Assembly (NCBI GenBank): GCA_027620015.1
Contig: JAQCGH010000009.1
Coordinates: 1-53,585, forward strand
Direction: 5' to 3'
From: Cyanobacteriota bacterium
GTDB taxonomy: Bacteria > Cyanobacteriota > Cyanobacteriia > PCC-6307 > Cyanobiaceae
Length of the DNA: 53,585 nt
Numbering within the stretch: position 1 is the first letter of the stretch; each line of letters begins with the position of its first letter. Made by a program: the position numbers and the translations under genes. This document shows, piece by piece, positions 1 through 9,152 of this stretch. Below the pieces are notes generated by a model. The model did no database searches, had not been told where the DNA came from, and saw only the letters and a list, made by a program, of their open reading frames with translations.

Positions 1-496
1 TACGGCGCGACAGCCGCTCCTCGCCGTAGGCGTAGATCAGATCTGCCAGCTCGCTCTCGCCGGCACTATCAAGCAGCTCCCCAGCCGTTTGGCCGCGCTC
101 CGGGTTCATGCGCATGTCGAGCGGCCCCTCGAGCCGGAAGCTGAAGCCTCGGGCCGCCACATCCAGCTGGGGACTGCTCACCCCCAGATCGGCCAGCACC
201 GCAACAGCATGCTCAGCCGGGACGTAATCGGCGAAGTTGGCGGCCACGATTGTGACCCGATCACCAAATGGGGCGAGGCGCTCGGCGGCGGCGGCACGGG
301 CGCTTGGGTCCTGGTCCAGCCCCACAAGTCGCAAGCCGGGATTGGCTTGCAACAGCAGGGCGCTATGGCCGCCGCCGCCGAGGGTGCAGTCGATCAGCAG
401 GCCCCCGGGAAGGCATGCAAGGCCCGCTAGCACTGATTCGGCCAGTACGGGCTCATGTTTAAACAAGTCGCCGCTAGTGGCATCAGCCATGGCCAT
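1..496 (-). CDS. rsmH: 16S rRNA (cytosine(1402)-N4)-methyltransferase RsmH, partial (3' end outside window)
   Basis: The product is the SAM-dependent enzyme that N4-methylates C1402 in the 16S rRNA decoding centre. About 165 of the usual ~300 codons lie in the window; the gene runs off at base 1. The translation starts [20 protein letters not shown]. It carries the family's N-terminal HEPVL block, the glycine-rich SAM loop TLGGGGH (about residues 38-44) and GLDQDP (59-64), followed by a LADLGVSS-type segment. Two in-frame ATGs are available, at 496 and 490. The first directly follows the TGA of the preceding small gene, which suggests translational coupling. The assignment is confident; the exact start is not. 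Confidence 0.93.
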   Translation of the reverse strand, partial: MAMADATSGDLFKHEPVLAESVLAGLACLPGGLLIDCTLGGGGHSALLLQANPGLRLVGLDQDPSARAAAAERLAPFGDRVTIVAANFADYVPAEHAVAVLADLGVSSPQLDVAARGFSFRLEGPLDMRMNPERGQTAGELLDSAGESELADLIYAYGEERLSRR

Positions 497-869
497 TCAG
501 CGGCGGCGGCGGGGAGAAACCCAACGGGCTAGCAGCTGGCCTAAGCCATGCCGAAAGCGAGCCCACCAGCTGGACGCAAGGCCAAAGCGGCGACAGAGAT
601 CGGGCAGCTTCCGCTCCAATTCTGGGTAACCAAGCACATGGAGCAGGGTCTGCAATGGCGACAAGACTGGCACTGATCCCCCTGGGATCGGGTGCGCCAT
701 CCAGGTCCTCGCTGTGGCGTTGGGCATCGCTGAGGCCCAGGCTTTTGAGGCATAAGTAAAAAAGCTCCCATTCCTCCTGGTCAAAATCGCCATCGGCCAG
801 GCTGAGGGCCCGGGCGCCCTGCAGGATCGCTAACCCCACCTGGCCGCTCTCCTCAGCGGAGGCAAGCAC
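497..869 (-). pseudogene. Small conserved-looking protein interrupted by a frameshift
   Basis: Two reading frames each hold half of a protein-like sequence. From a GTG at 869 one frame gives an acidic helical N-terminus (LSLADGDFDQEEWELFYLCL, then SLGLSDAQ), resembling the ADG-plus-acidic pattern of TerB-like helical proteins. At a run of five C on the plus strand (about 678-682) coding potential moves to the next frame, giving SPLQTLLHVLGYPELERKLP, then a basic tail ending in SPRRRR and a TGA at 497. Removing one base from the run joins the halves into a protein of about 120 residues. The 5' end is unsettled: an ATG at 931 lies in the second frame. The cause could be a true mutation, a sequencing error or recoding. 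No function can be assigned. It lies directly upstream of rsmH. Confidence 0.55.
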
Positions 870-1070
870 TTCCTTGAGACTTTCGTTGAGTTGTTGGCGC
901 TGCTGGTCACCCGTAGTTGGTGTGGAGCCATGGTTTACGCGTAGGCAATAGTGCCTTTAACGAGCTTAGGAGCTGAATCCGGGGGCGCTGGTCCGATATT
1001 CGCCGTGATGGATCGTCTGGCGAGCTCTTCCTTCCTAAGATTCTCGCAAAGCGCTTAACACCTCGGCCCC

Positions 1071-2255
1071 ATGACGCAGCTGGAGACGCGCACGGAGCCA
1101 ATGGTGGTCAACTTCGGCCCCCACCACCCCTCGATGCACGGGGTGCTGAGGCTGGTGGTGACCCTCGATGGCGAGGACGTGGTGGATTGCGAGCCAGTTA
1201 TTGGCTACCTGCACCGCGGCATGGAAAAGATCGCCGAAAACCGCACGAACGTGATGTTTGTGCCCTACGTGAGTCGCATGGACTATGCGGCCGGCATGTT
1301 TTACGAAGCGATTGTGGTGAACGCGCCGGAGCGGCTGGCCGATGTGCCAGTGCCCAAGCGCGCCAGCTACATCCGGGTGCTGATGCTGGAGCTCAACCGC
1401 ATCGCCAACCACCTGCTCTGGCTTGGCCCCTTCCTGGCGGACGTGGGCGCCCAGACACCATTTTTCTACATTTTCCGCGAGCGGGAAATGATCTACGACC
1501 TCTGGGAAGCCGCCACCGGCCAGAGGCTGATCAACAACAACTATTTTCGCATCGGCGGCGTGGCAGCAGATCTGCCCTACGGCTGGCTGGAGAAGTGCCT
1601 CGACTTCTGCGACTGGTTTGGACCCAAGATTGACGAATACGAAAAGCTGATTACCAACAACCCGATCTTCCGGCGGCGTATTGAGGGTCTGGGGGTGATC
1701 AGCCGCGAGATGGCAATTAATTGGAGCCTATCGGGGCCAATGTTGCGCGCCTCTGGGGTGCCCTGGGACCTGCGCAAAGTCGACCACTACGAGTGCTACG
1801 ACGATTTCGACTGGGATGTGGCTTGCGAGCAGGAGGGCGATTGCTACGCCCGCTACCGAGTGCGCGTACAGGAAATGCGTGAATCACTGAAGATCCTGCG
1901 CCAGGCCTGCGCCATGATTCCCGGAGGTGCCACCGAGCTCCTGGAAGCCCGCCGCATGGCGGAAGGCAAGGGCAGCGAATATGCCAGCTTTGATTATCAA
2001 TACGTGGCCAAGAAAGTGGCTCCAACTTTCAAGATTCCCGAGGGTGAGCTCTATACACGCCTGGAATCGGGTAAGGGCGAAATCGGGGTTTACCTGCAGG
2101 GGAACAATGACGTCACCCCCTGGCGCTTCAAGATCCGCGCCGCTGACTTCAACAACCTGCAAATCCTGCCCCATATCCTTAAGGGGGCAAAAGTGGCAGA
2201 CATTATGGCCATCCTCGGCTCTATTGATGTGATCATGGGGTCGGTTGATCGCTGA
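1071..2255 (+). CDS. ndhH: NAD(P)H-quinone oxidoreductase subunit H (NDH-1, 49-kDa type)
   Basis: NdhH belongs to the quinone-binding connecting arm of the thylakoid NDH-1 complex, which reduces plastoquinone from ferredoxin in cyclic and respiratory electron flow and CO2 uptake. The 394-residue product has the family's usual length and is colinear with the 49-kDa/NuoD family. Visible landmarks are [15 protein letters not shown] near residue 14, [13 protein letters not shown] near 44, and the C-terminus [18 protein letters not shown]. The ATG at 1071 fits the conserved N-terminus. Its stop overlaps the next gene by 11 nt, so the pair is probably cotranscribed. Confidence 0.97.
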   Translation: MTQLETRTEPMVVNFGPHHPSMHGVLRLVVTLDGEDVVDCEPVIGYLHRGMEKIAENRTNVMFVPYVSRMDYAAGMFYEAIVVNAPERLADVPVPKRASYIRVLMLELNRIANHLLWLGPFLADVGAQTPFFYIFREREMIYDLWEAATGQRLINNNYFRIGGVAADLPYGWLEKCLDFCDWFGPKIDEYEKLITNNPIFRRRIEGLGVISREMAINWSLSGPMLRASGVPWDLRKVDHYECYDDFDWDVACEQEGDCYARYRVRVQEMRESLKILRQACAMIPGGATELLEARRMAEGKGSEYASFDYQYVAKKVAPTFKIPEGELYTRLESGKGEIGVYLQGNNDVTPWRFKIRAADFNNLQILPHILKGAKVADIMAILGSIDVIMGSVDR

Positions 2256-2700
2256 TTCAAACTCCTGGCTGCTGCTCTGCCGCACCGTGCGCTTCGGAGA
2301 TACGGACGCGGCTGGGGTGATGCATTTCCACCAGCTACTGCGCTGGTGTCACGAGGCCTATGAAGAAAGCCTTGAGCGCTATGGCCTGCCTGCTAGTGAA
2401 ATCTTTCCCACCCCGGGCCATATCCAAACCGTTGCCCTGCCGCTCGTGCATTGCAGCGCCGACTTCCTCGCTCCTCTTGCCTGCGGCGACCCCCTAGCCA
2501 TCCAGCTGAAACCCCGGCGCCTGGATTCCGGCAGCTTTGAGGTGCACTACAACTTCAGCAGCGGCGAAAGGTCCTCAGCAAAGGCTCTAACAAGACATCT
2601 AGCGATCGAGACGGCCAGCCGCCGACGCTGCCCATTGCCAGCTGGACTGCAGCTCTGGCTAGAAGCATCGAGCCTGGGTCAGGGCATCCAGCCTCTTTAG
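2245..2700 (+). CDS. Hotdog-fold acyl-CoA thioesterase, probable 1,4-dihydroxy-2-naphthoyl-CoA hydrolase
   Basis: This is a 151-residue 4HBT-type thioesterase. The N-terminal [20 protein letters not shown] segment (residues 15-34) is the family signature, with Asp21 as the likely catalytic acid. Cyanobacterial members of this family release 1,4-dihydroxy-2-naphthoate from its CoA ester, the step after MenB in phylloquinone synthesis. The setting supports that job, since menE, menC, menA and isochorismate synthase all lie within the next 5 kb. The TTG start at 2245 sits inside the ndhH 3' end (11-nt overlap). The gene overlaps the convergent small membrane-protein gene by 4 nt. The specific substrate is inferred from family and context. 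Confidence 0.82.
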   Translation: MIADSNSWLLLCRTVRFGDTDAAGVMHFHQLLRWCHEAYEESLERYGLPASEIFPTPGHIQTVALPLVHCSADFLAPLACGDPLAIQLKPRRLDSGSFEVHYNFSSGERSSAKALTRHLAIETASRRRCPLPAGLQLWLEASSLGQGIQPL

Positions 2701-2885
2701 GGCCGGCTGAACACGTAAAGCAGCGCAGCCAGCTGCAAGGGGAGCAAGGCTGCCATTAGCGCCAGCGGATGCAGGCCGTCATGGGGGATCCCTGCAGCCA
2801 GGGCAAAACTGAGGGCACCAGCTCCAGACAAAAGCAATAAAACCGGGGCTCGGGATAAGAACTCAGAACCAATCTTTTTGGCCAT
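2697..2885 (-). CDS. Small two-helix membrane protein of unknown function
   Basis: A 62-residue protein starting MAKKIGSEFLSRAP and containing two hydrophobic stretches (about 14-30 and 38-58), consistent with a small hairpin membrane protein. I chose the ATG at 2885, which overlaps the upstream TM2-domain gene by 23 nt. A longer form from 2912 would overlap by 50 nt. It follows menE and the TM2 gene on the same strand. No motif identifies a function. Confidence 0.5.
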   Translation of the reverse strand: MAKKIGSEFLSRAPVLLLLSGAGALSFALAAGIPHDGLHPLALMAALLPLQLAALLYVFSRP

Positions 2886-3129
2886 CAAGGTATTCGGCTT
2901 TGAATTCAGCATTAGATTTTGTTAAATGAATGATGCCCTCAACAATGCCAATAACTTGAAAAATAAAATAACCAACCCCGCAGGTCAGCAGCGACACCGT
3001 CAACATGATTACGGCCGGCTTGGTGTAGCCAAGAATAAATTTATGCATCCCAAAGGCCCCCAGAAAAATTCCGGTAAGACCCGCCGCTAGTTTTTTATTA
3101 CTGATTTCGTTCTCAGACAGGCTCGACAT
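2863..3129 (-). CDS. TM2-domain membrane protein
   Basis: The 88-residue product has the TM2 layout: a short polar N-terminus (MSSLSENEISNKKLAAGLTG), a first helix with GIFLGAFGMHKFILG, a charged turn, a second helix with LLTCGVGYFIFQVIGIVEGI, and a polar tail. The GAFGxHKFILG and GIVEGI elements are typical of TM2 proteins, which are usually of unknown role. The gene overlaps the menE 3' end by 17 nt. Its base composition is much more AT-rich than the flanking men genes, which suggests recent acquisition. Confidence 0.8.
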   Translation of the reverse strand: MSSLSENEISNKKLAAGLTGIFLGAFGMHKFILGYTKPAVIMLTVSLLTCGVGYFIFQVIGIVEGIIHLTKSNAEFKAEYLDGQKDWF

Positions 3130-4351
3130 CGACTGACGCGGAAGAGACGACCTGAACTGTTTTTAGCTGATCAACCCAGGTCCGCCAACGATTTCGTTGC
3201 CATTTGCCCAGCTCCGATGGCTCCAGCTCCGGGCATAGCAGCCAACGACCTGGGCGCTCGGACGGTGGCCAGGAATCACAAATCTGCTGCAACGCCAACT
3301 GCAGCTCCTCCCAACCCTGCTTTGGCGAGCTGGGCCGCACCAAGGCCACCAGACGCTGGCCCCATTCTGAATCGTCGATTGGCAGCAGCAAAAGCGCCTG
3401 CAGTGTCAAGCCGGCGGCCTGGGCAAGGTGCGCCAGCCGCTGCTCAAGCAGCTCGGGAAATACGGTTTCACCGCCGCTGTGAATTGCCCCGTCGAGACGT
3501 CCCAGAAGTTCCAGCCCCGCTAGGCCCAACCGGCCAGCATCACCACTGCGCCACCAGCCATCGGCCGAGAGCGGCAGGGGCTGGAGCCGGCCAGCCTCCA
3601 GCCAGCCCGGACTGAGACGCCCACAGCGCACCTCAACGGCCTGCTCCTCCCCTAGCCGCAGCTCCACACCCTCCAATGGGACGCCGCAGCCCGAGGCGCC
3701 CGCCAGGAAAGCCTCCGGCGCCAGGGCACACACCATCGCCGCCGTTTCTGTGGCCCCATAGCAAGGGGCTAGCCGCAACCCGGCCAGCCTGGCCCGCTCC
3801 GCAAGCGCCGGTGGCAGCGGCGCACCCCCCACCCAGATCAACGCCAACTGCTGCAGCCAGCCCACAGTCTCGGCAGCAGCCAGCAGCCGTAGTAATTGGG
3901 TGGGCACAAGAGAAAGCAAGGCCGGGCGTGCGAGATCTAGCGGGGCCGCCGCCACAAGCTGGGCCGGATCGCGCATCCAGGCCGGATCGAGGCGCAGGTA
4001 GCCGGCACCCCATTGCTGGGCCCTTACCCAAGGCAGTAGCCCACTGACGTGGTGCAACGGCAGAGAGTTGAGGTGCAGGCAGCTCGCTGGATCCACCCCC
4101 AATCCCTCCAGCCAGAGGCCGGTGGCCGACGCCGAAGCCTGCAGGTGGGCCAGGGGCTGCAAACACCAGCGGCGACCGCCCGTGCTGCCGCCACTACCCA
4201 GCACCACCCCTGGCCCCCAGGACTCCTCCAGGTGGCCTAGGCCATCGGGCCCGATCGCCGCCGCCAAAGCCTGCTGCTCGCTGGGGGCCGAATCCGCCAA
4301 AGCCACCAGGCGGCCGGCTTCCCAGAGCTTTTGCAACTGCTCAGGTGTCAT
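3113..4351 (-). CDS. menE: o-Succinylbenzoate-CoA ligase
   Basis: MenE activates o-succinylbenzoate to its CoA thioester in phylloquinone synthesis. The 412-residue protein is an ANL-superfamily adenylating enzyme. It shows a P-loop-like VVLGSGGSTGGRR element, a central APCYGATETAAMVC core motif, and WWRSGDAGRLGLAGLELLGR with the conserved Asp. The ATG at 4351 is preferred because it forms an ATGA overlap with the menC stop; a longer in-frame extension upstream lies inside menC and lacks family features. It is the last men gene of the menA-menC-menE run. Confidence 0.93.
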   Translation of the reverse strand: MTPEQLQKLWEAGRLVALADSAPSEQQALAAAIGPDGLGHLEESWGPGVVLGSGGSTGGRRWCLQPLAHLQASASATGLWLEGLGVDPASCLHLNSLPLHHVSGLLPWVRAQQWGAGYLRLDPAWMRDPAQLVAAAPLDLARPALLSLVPTQLLRLLAAAETVGWLQQLALIWVGGAPLPPALAERARLAGLRLAPCYGATETAAMVCALAPEAFLAGASGCGVPLEGVELRLGEEQAVEVRCGRLSPGWLEAGRLQPLPLSADGWWRSGDAGRLGLAGLELLGRLDGAIHSGGETVFPELLEQRLAHLAQAAGLTLQALLLLPIDDSEWGQRLVALVRPSSPKQGWEELQLALQQICDSWPPSERPGRWLLCPELEPSELGKWQRNRWRTWVDQLKTVQVVSSASVDVEPV

Positions 4352-5322
4352 TGCAGCTGGCCTGCGGCGGCCCACACGGCTGCCGGATCGGCGCTGGCCA
4401 GAGCCCCGGGGGCTTGCCAACCCAGCGCCAAGCCAGGCGCCGCCGGCGTGGAGCCCTCGGCCTGCAGGGCTGCCAGATGCTCGAGCCAGCGGCGGCCGAT
4501 GCCGGTTTCAAAGGCGGTGCTGAGTATCAGCCGAGAGGTGCCTCGCTCCAGAGCCGCCAGCAGTGCTCGAGGGTCCCCCTCCTGGCTGGGTCGGCGCACC
4601 TGCCAGCCCGGCCAACTGCAACGCAGGCTCGGATCGCAATGCAACGATTCATCCAAAGCCACGGGCACCTGGGTGGCCAAGGCCTCCAGTCCCGCTTGGT
4701 CGACCGGGGCTAGAGGCTGCTCCAGCCACTGCAGCCGTGGCTCGCCCGCGAGGCGATCAGCCCATGCCGTCGCCGTGGCTCGGCTCCAGCCGCCATTGGC
4801 ATCAAGGCGCAGGCGGGCTGTTGCTGGCAGGCGCTGGAGCAGCTGCTCCAGCAGCTCGCGCTCCAAGGCATCGGCGCAAACGGCCAGTTTCCACTTGAAC
4901 ACCGGAGCCGGCCCCAGCTCGGGCTCCAGCTGCTCCAAAACCTTGATGGCGGCAGGTCCTGCCGGCAGCAGCCAGGCCGCAGGGGGCGGCGGCAGCCAAC
5001 GGCGCTGCGGCAAGCCGGCCAGCTCGGCCAGGGCGGCCCCGAGGGCAAAGGCAAGGGTTGGGGGCAGCTGGCCTGCCTGCAGCAACCTCTCGAGTTCCGC
5101 TGTCCCATAGCTGGCATCCAAAGCAGCGAGGGCCGCCGCCAATGGCTCCAGCTGGCCATCGAGGGGCGCGGCCTCGCCCCAGCCCACATCGCCCTCAGGG
5201 CCCTGTAAGCGCAACAGCCAGCCGCGTCGCTGCTGCACGGTGCCTGCGGCCGTAACCAGGGGCTGGGGCAGGGCGAAGCCGAAGGGCCGCCACTGCAACT
5301 GCAGGAGGCCCCCCTGGCTCAT
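4348..5322 (-). CDS. menC: o-Succinylbenzoate synthase
   Basis: MenC dehydrates SHCHC to o-succinylbenzoate. It is a 324-residue enolase-superfamily protein with the expected order of active-site pieces: the FKWKLA lysine motif near residue 136, RLDANGGW (first metal Asp), QWLEQPL (Glu), VALDESL (Asp) and ILSTAFETGIGR near the C-terminus. It overlaps menA upstream and menE downstream by ATGA junctions, so the three are very likely translated from one message. Confidence 0.95.
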   Translation of the reverse strand: MSQGGLLQLQWRPFGFALPQPLVTAAGTVQQRRGWLLRLQGPEGDVGWGEAAPLDGQLEPLAAALAALDASYGTAELERLLQAGQLPPTLAFALGAALAELAGLPQRRWLPPPPAAWLLPAGPAAIKVLEQLEPELGPAPVFKWKLAVCADALERELLEQLLQRLPATARLRLDANGGWSRATATAWADRLAGEPRLQWLEQPLAPVDQAGLEALATQVPVALDESLHCDPSLRCSWPGWQVRRPSQEGDPRALLAALERGTSRLILSTAFETGIGRRWLEHLAALQAEGSTPAAPGLALGWQAPGALASADPAAVWAAAGQLQ

Positions 5323-6266
5323 CCTGGGAAGCGCCCCAGGGCCAGGCCCAGGGCTAAACCCAAACCATTAAGCGCCTGAAAGCGCAGGGCCAGAAATTTG
5401 CTGCCGCTAATCCTCCCAGGCTCGCCATGGTGGCGCTGCAACAGGGCGATCAGCTGACGGGCCGGCGGCAGGCCGATCACGCCGAGCAGAGCCGTAACCG
5501 GCCAATGGCCCAGCAGCACCGGCGCCCACTGCAGGGCCAGGCAGCCGGCCACAAACCAGGGCACCAACCCCGAGGCAGCCGCCGTACCCAGATGCACCAC
5601 CGGCGAACGCTTGCCGTGAGCGGCGTCCTCATCAACCTGGTGGAAATGGGAGCAGAACAGCACCAGGGTGGTGGCGAGGGCCGGGCCACTACCCAACTCC
5701 ACTGCCGTACGCCATGGCACCCCGCTATCACCCGCTGGAGCCAGGGCCAGCAGTCCGGCGGCGGTGGCCAAAGGGCCGAAAGCAAGCCAGCAGATCGGCT
5801 CACCCAAACCCCGGTAGCCCAACCGAAAAGGTGGACCCTGATAAACGTAGCCAAGGCCGCAACAGGCCAGCACCAGGGCCAGCACCGTCGGGCAACTGCG
5901 CCAGGCCACTAGCGCCATTAGAGCCAGCCCCAGCAGCAGGCAGCCGCTAGCCAGGCCACCCACCAGATCCCGCCGGCCGGTGAGATTCACCAGCGAATGG
6001 GGCTTGCCGTTGGCATCCACGCCGGTGTCGGCGTCAAAAACATCGTTGGCCAGGTTTTCCCAGGCCAGCAGCAGCATCGCCGCCAACAGAAACAGCAGCA
6101 GCTGGTCAAACCGCACCGGTAGGGCTCGGCCCAAGCGCCAGCCGGCTGCCAGCAGCACCGGCATCACAGCCACCGAGTACATCGGCCACTTGATCGCTGC
6201 CTGCCAGAGCCGGCGGCGATCAACGGAATTGGCGTAACGGCTTGCGACGACCTTGGGCTTAGTCAT
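5319..6266 (-). CDS. menA: 1,4-Dihydroxy-2-naphthoate phytyltransferase
   Basis: This UbiA-family membrane prenyltransferase attaches the phytyl chain to 1,4-dihydroxy-2-naphthoate. The 315-residue product has about eight hydrophobic segments and the prenyl-diphosphate binding motif ENLANDVFDADTGVD (NDxxDxxxD, about residues 70-84). A second acidic loop reads HFHQVDEDAAHGK. It heads the menA-menC-menE run. Its start is only 26 bp from the divergent isochorismate synthase gene, so their promoters must overlap each other or the coding regions. Confidence 0.95.
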   Translation of the reverse strand: MTKPKVVASRYANSVDRRRLWQAAIKWPMYSVAVMPVLLAAGWRLGRALPVRFDQLLLFLLAAMLLLAWENLANDVFDADTGVDANGKPHSLVNLTGRRDLVGGLASGCLLLGLALMALVAWRSCPTVLALVLACCGLGYVYQGPPFRLGYRGLGEPICWLAFGPLATAAGLLALAPAGDSGVPWRTAVELGSGPALATTLVLFCSHFHQVDEDAAHGKRSPVVHLGTAAASGLVPWFVAGCLALQWAPVLLGHWPVTALLGVIGLPPARQLIALLQRHHGEPGRISGSKFLALRFQALNGLGLALGLALGRFPG

Positions 6267-6292
6267 GGGGGCTGCAGGCGGCAGCCAATGCA

Positions 6293-7798
6293 GTGCCCAT
6301 ACATTTGAGCAGTTCTTCGTCGCGGTCTCGACCCTTACTGGTGCAGGCCCCTTCTTCCTTCACCGATTCAACTGGTGATTTATTCACCAGTCTGCTGGCA
6401 ACCGCCGACGAGCAGGCGCGCCAACTGGAGGAGGAGGGTGTCTTGAGCCTGGCCATCCCACTGGCCAGCGGCGACCCAATGCGGCTGCTTCCCCATCTGG
6501 AACCCGAGGATGAACAGCTGGCCCCAGGCGGCGACAGCTTCCGCTTCTTGTGGGATGGGGCACCGGGGCTGTGCATCGCAGCCGCCGGACGCACCAATAG
6601 CCTCGAGCTCAGCGGTCCGCGCCGTTTTGAGCTGGCCCAGCGTTTTGCCAGCGCCTGCCTCAGCCGCCTTGTCACCCCGGAGAGCGGCCCGCCCCTAGCC
6701 CGTCCGCGGGTGCTGCTGGCTTTCGGCTTCTTTGAAGCGCCACTGCAGCCGGGACCTACCGCCATCCCCGGCGTACAGGCTGTGCTGCCGCGCTGGCAGC
6801 TGAGCCGCCAGGGCCAGCACTGCTGGCTGCGGCTGCAACGCAGCCTCGGCGGCGACGTGACGCCGCGCCAGCTAGCAGAAGAGCTGTGGGATCAGGCCCG
6901 CCGGCTGGAGCATCTGGTGCAACAGCAAGACGGGCTGGAGCCGAGGGCTGTTAGTCGAATTGGCATCCGTCGCAGTTCGCCATGGCAGGAGAGCTACCGC
7001 TCCGCAGTTGAGCGGGGCCTGGAGCGGGTCGAAATGGGCGAGCTGGAAAAAGTAGTGCTGGCCGTGCGCCAGGAGCTGCAGCTTGAGAGAGCGCCCCATC
7101 CCCTCGCCCTGCTGGCCCCCCTACGGCGCCACCAGAGCGGCAGCTGCCGCTTTTTATGGCAGCAAGCCCACGGCACTGCCCTGATCGGAGCCTCGCCCGA
7201 AAGGCTGCTCACAGTGCGCCAGGGGCAACTGCGCAGTGATGCCCTAGCGGGCACCGCCCCAGCTGGAGAGCAGGCAGTAGGGCTGCTGCAATCCTGCAAA
7301 GATCGCTATGAGCATGAGCTAGTGGTGGACACGATCACCGCTGTCCTGAGCCGTGCGGGCCTCAACCCACGGCGACCGCGCCATCCACGCCTGGCCCGCC
7401 ACGGCCAACTGGTGCATCTGCACACCCCGATCACGGCAGCTCTGGGAGAGCACCAGCCCCTGAGCATCGCCGCCGCCCTCCATCCCACCCCCGCTGTGGC
7501 GGGCCTGCCGCGGCGAGAGGCGATGGCCTGGCTACGCAGCTTGGAACCCTTCGAGCGCGGTCACTACGCCGCCCCAATCGGCTGGATCGACAGCGCCGGT
7601 GACGCCGACCTGCGGGTAGCGATCCGCAGCGGCACCCTGCGGGGCGACCGACTTGAGCTCACCGCCGGTGCTGGCCTAGTGCGGGGTTCAACGGTGGAGC
7701 GGGAGCTGCAGGAAGTAGCCCTAAAGCTGGGTGTGCTGCAACAACAACTCAGTTGCGCCTCCGACCATCAAGCAGACAGCAGCCGCGCCATCGTCTGA
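6293..7798 (+). CDS. menF: Isochorismate synthase
   Basis: The enzyme converts chorismate to isochorismate, the first committed step to phylloquinone. At 501 residues it is a chorismate-binding protein with the catalytic-domain blocks [40 protein letters not shown], a GTAP-type motif, [10 protein letters not shown] and the C-terminal [20 protein letters not shown]. The homology matches MenF/EntC rather than TrpE. The start is GTG at 6293; later GTG or TTG starts are possible because the first ~35 residues are poorly constrained. Its 3' end overlaps the convergent gshB by 31 nt. Confidence 0.93.
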   Translation: MPIHLSSSSSRSRPLLVQAPSSFTDSTGDLFTSLLATADEQARQLEEEGVLSLAIPLASGDPMRLLPHLEPEDEQLAPGGDSFRFLWDGAPGLCIAAAGRTNSLELSGPRRFELAQRFASACLSRLVTPESGPPLARPRVLLAFGFFEAPLQPGPTAIPGVQAVLPRWQLSRQGQHCWLRLQRSLGGDVTPRQLAEELWDQARRLEHLVQQQDGLEPRAVSRIGIRRSSPWQESYRSAVERGLERVEMGELEKVVLAVRQELQLERAPHPLALLAPLRRHQSGSCRFLWQQAHGTALIGASPERLLTVRQGQLRSDALAGTAPAGEQAVGLLQSCKDRYEHELVVDTITAVLSRAGLNPRRPRHPRLARHGQLVHLHTPITAALGEHQPLSIAAALHPTPAVAGLPRREAMAWLRSLEPFERGHYAAPIGWIDSAGDADLRVAIRSGTLRGDRLELTAGAGLVRGSTVERELQEVALKLGVLQQQLSCASDHQADSSRAIV

Positions 7799-8715
7799 TC
7801 AGCCAGGGGAATCCGGGCCAGCCGCTCCACCTCGCGAACGCCGGTGGGGCTGGTCACATTGATCTCGCTGAGACGGCCGTCGATCACATCGATGCCCACA
7901 AAAAACAAACCTTCAGCCCGCAAGGCTGGCGCCAACTTGGCGCAGATAGCCCTCTCCGCCCCCGTGAGCTCCGTGACCTCCGGAGCACCACCCACGGCCA
8001 GATTGCTGCGGAACTCGCCACCGGCGGGAATGCGATTCACCGCTCCGAGGGGCTCGCCATCCACCAGCAGGATGCGCTTATCACCAGCGCTCACGCCGGG
8101 CAAGAAGGCCTGCACCATCACCGGCAGCTGCTCTTGGCCGGTTACCAACTCCAGCAGGGCTCTCAACCCCGGCGCTGCTGCAGAAGCAAACACCACCCCC
8201 TGACCAGCACGCCCCCCTAAGGGCTTGAGAACCACCTCGCCATGCTCGGCCGTAAAAGCGGCCAGCGCCGTCACCCGACTAGCCACAAGGGTTGGTGCCA
8301 TCAGCTCGCTCCAGCGCAGGGCACTGAGTTTTTCATTCCAGGCCCGCAGCGAAGCGGGCTGGTTGAGCACCCGCACTCCCTGACGCTCCCCCAGTTCCAA
8401 CAGATGGGTGGCATACAGATAGGCCTCATCCACCGGCGGGTCCTTGCGCATCCACACCCGCGGAAAGGCGGTGAGGGGCAGCAGCTGAGGATCGCCAAGT
8501 TCAAACCAGGGCTCGCAATTGACGGGGGTGGCCAGCACCCAGGCGCCATGACCTTGCGAGGGAGCTCCTGGAACTGCGGCAGCTGAAAGATCGGCGATGG
8601 TGCACATCCAAACCTGTTCGCCTGCTCGCTGTGCTGCCTGCATCAGGGCAACACTGGAATCTTTGGCTGGATTGAGCCGGGCGATCGGATCGATCACAAA
8701 CAGTTGGGATGCCAC
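7768..8715 (-). CDS. gshB: Glutathione synthetase
   Basis: GshB joins gamma-glutamylcysteine and glycine using ATP. The 315-residue ATP-grasp protein starts [20 protein letters not shown], matching the family's N-terminal block. It carries the glycine-rich loop [13 protein letters not shown], the ligand-binding [16 protein letters not shown], and [20 protein letters not shown] near the end. The start is GTG at 8715, 3 nt downstream of the glutaredoxin stop, indicating an operon with a shared thiol-redox role. Confidence 0.95.
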   Translation of the reverse strand: MASQLFVIDPIARLNPAKDSSVALMQAAQRAGEQVWMCTIADLSAAAVPGAPSQGHGAWVLATPVNCEPWFELGDPQLLPLTAFPRVWMRKDPPVDEAYLYATHLLELGERQGVRVLNQPASLRAWNEKLSALRWSELMAPTLVASRVTALAAFTAEHGEVVLKPLGGRAGQGVVFASAAAPGLRALLELVTGQEQLPVMVQAFLPGVSAGDKRILLVDGEPLGAVNRIPAGGEFRSNLAVGGAPEVTELTGAERAICAKLAPALRAEGLFFVGIDVIDGRLSEINVTSPTGVREVERLARIPLADQTMARLLSA

Positions 8716-8718
8716 CGC

Positions 8719-8979
8719 TCAGCTCGCCAGCAGAACGTCAAGCTGGCCAGAACGCTCGAGGCCATGCAAGTCGTCACAACCGCCCACGTGCTGGCCATTG
8801 ATAAAGGCTTGAGGCACGCTGCGGCGCCCGCCGCTCTTTGCAGCCATCGCCGAGCGGGCCGCCTCGTCGCCGTCGATGACAAATTCGGCATATGCCACTC
8901 CCTTGCGGTCAAGCAGGGCCTTGGCGCGGACACAGAAAGGACAGGCCCGCCAGGTGTAGATCTCAACGGTGGCTGCCAT
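8719..8979 (-). CDS. grxC: Glutaredoxin (GrxC type)
   Basis: A compact 86-residue thioredoxin-fold dithiol glutaredoxin. It has the active site ACPFCVRAK near residues 12-20 (CPFC rather than the commoner CPYC), the cis-proline SVPQAFINGQHVGG, and the glutathione-binding GGCDDL. It is first in the grxC-gshB pair, so the glutathione synthase and a glutathione-dependent reductant are made together. Confidence 0.95.
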   Translation of the reverse strand: MAATVEIYTWRACPFCVRAKALLDRKGVAYAEFVIDGDEAARSAMAAKSGGRRSVPQAFINGQHVGGCDDLHGLERSGQLDVLLAS

Positions 8980-9152
8980 CTAGACGGGTCCGGTCAGTTC
9001 CTACTGATCGTAGAAGCGGGCCAGGGAGCCTTTCGCCTAAATCAATTAGCTAAGCCAAGACTTAGCCAATCAACCAAACCCCCTACCATCCCCGCCCCCT
9101 AGGGGCGCAGCAGGCCGGCGCTGATACCGTCAAGCAAGTATTCAGCCGCACC

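Noticed and set aside
907-1101. A 64-codon minus-strand frame before ndhH
   Set aside because: It overlaps the ndhH start and shows no protein-like pattern; the region is better seen as the ndhH upstream region and the 5' part of the frameshifted gene.
4331-5110. A 259-codon plus-strand frame opposite menC and menE
   Set aside because: It is a GC-rich shadow with Ala/Ser/Arg-heavy low-complexity translation; menC on the other strand has all its active-site motifs.
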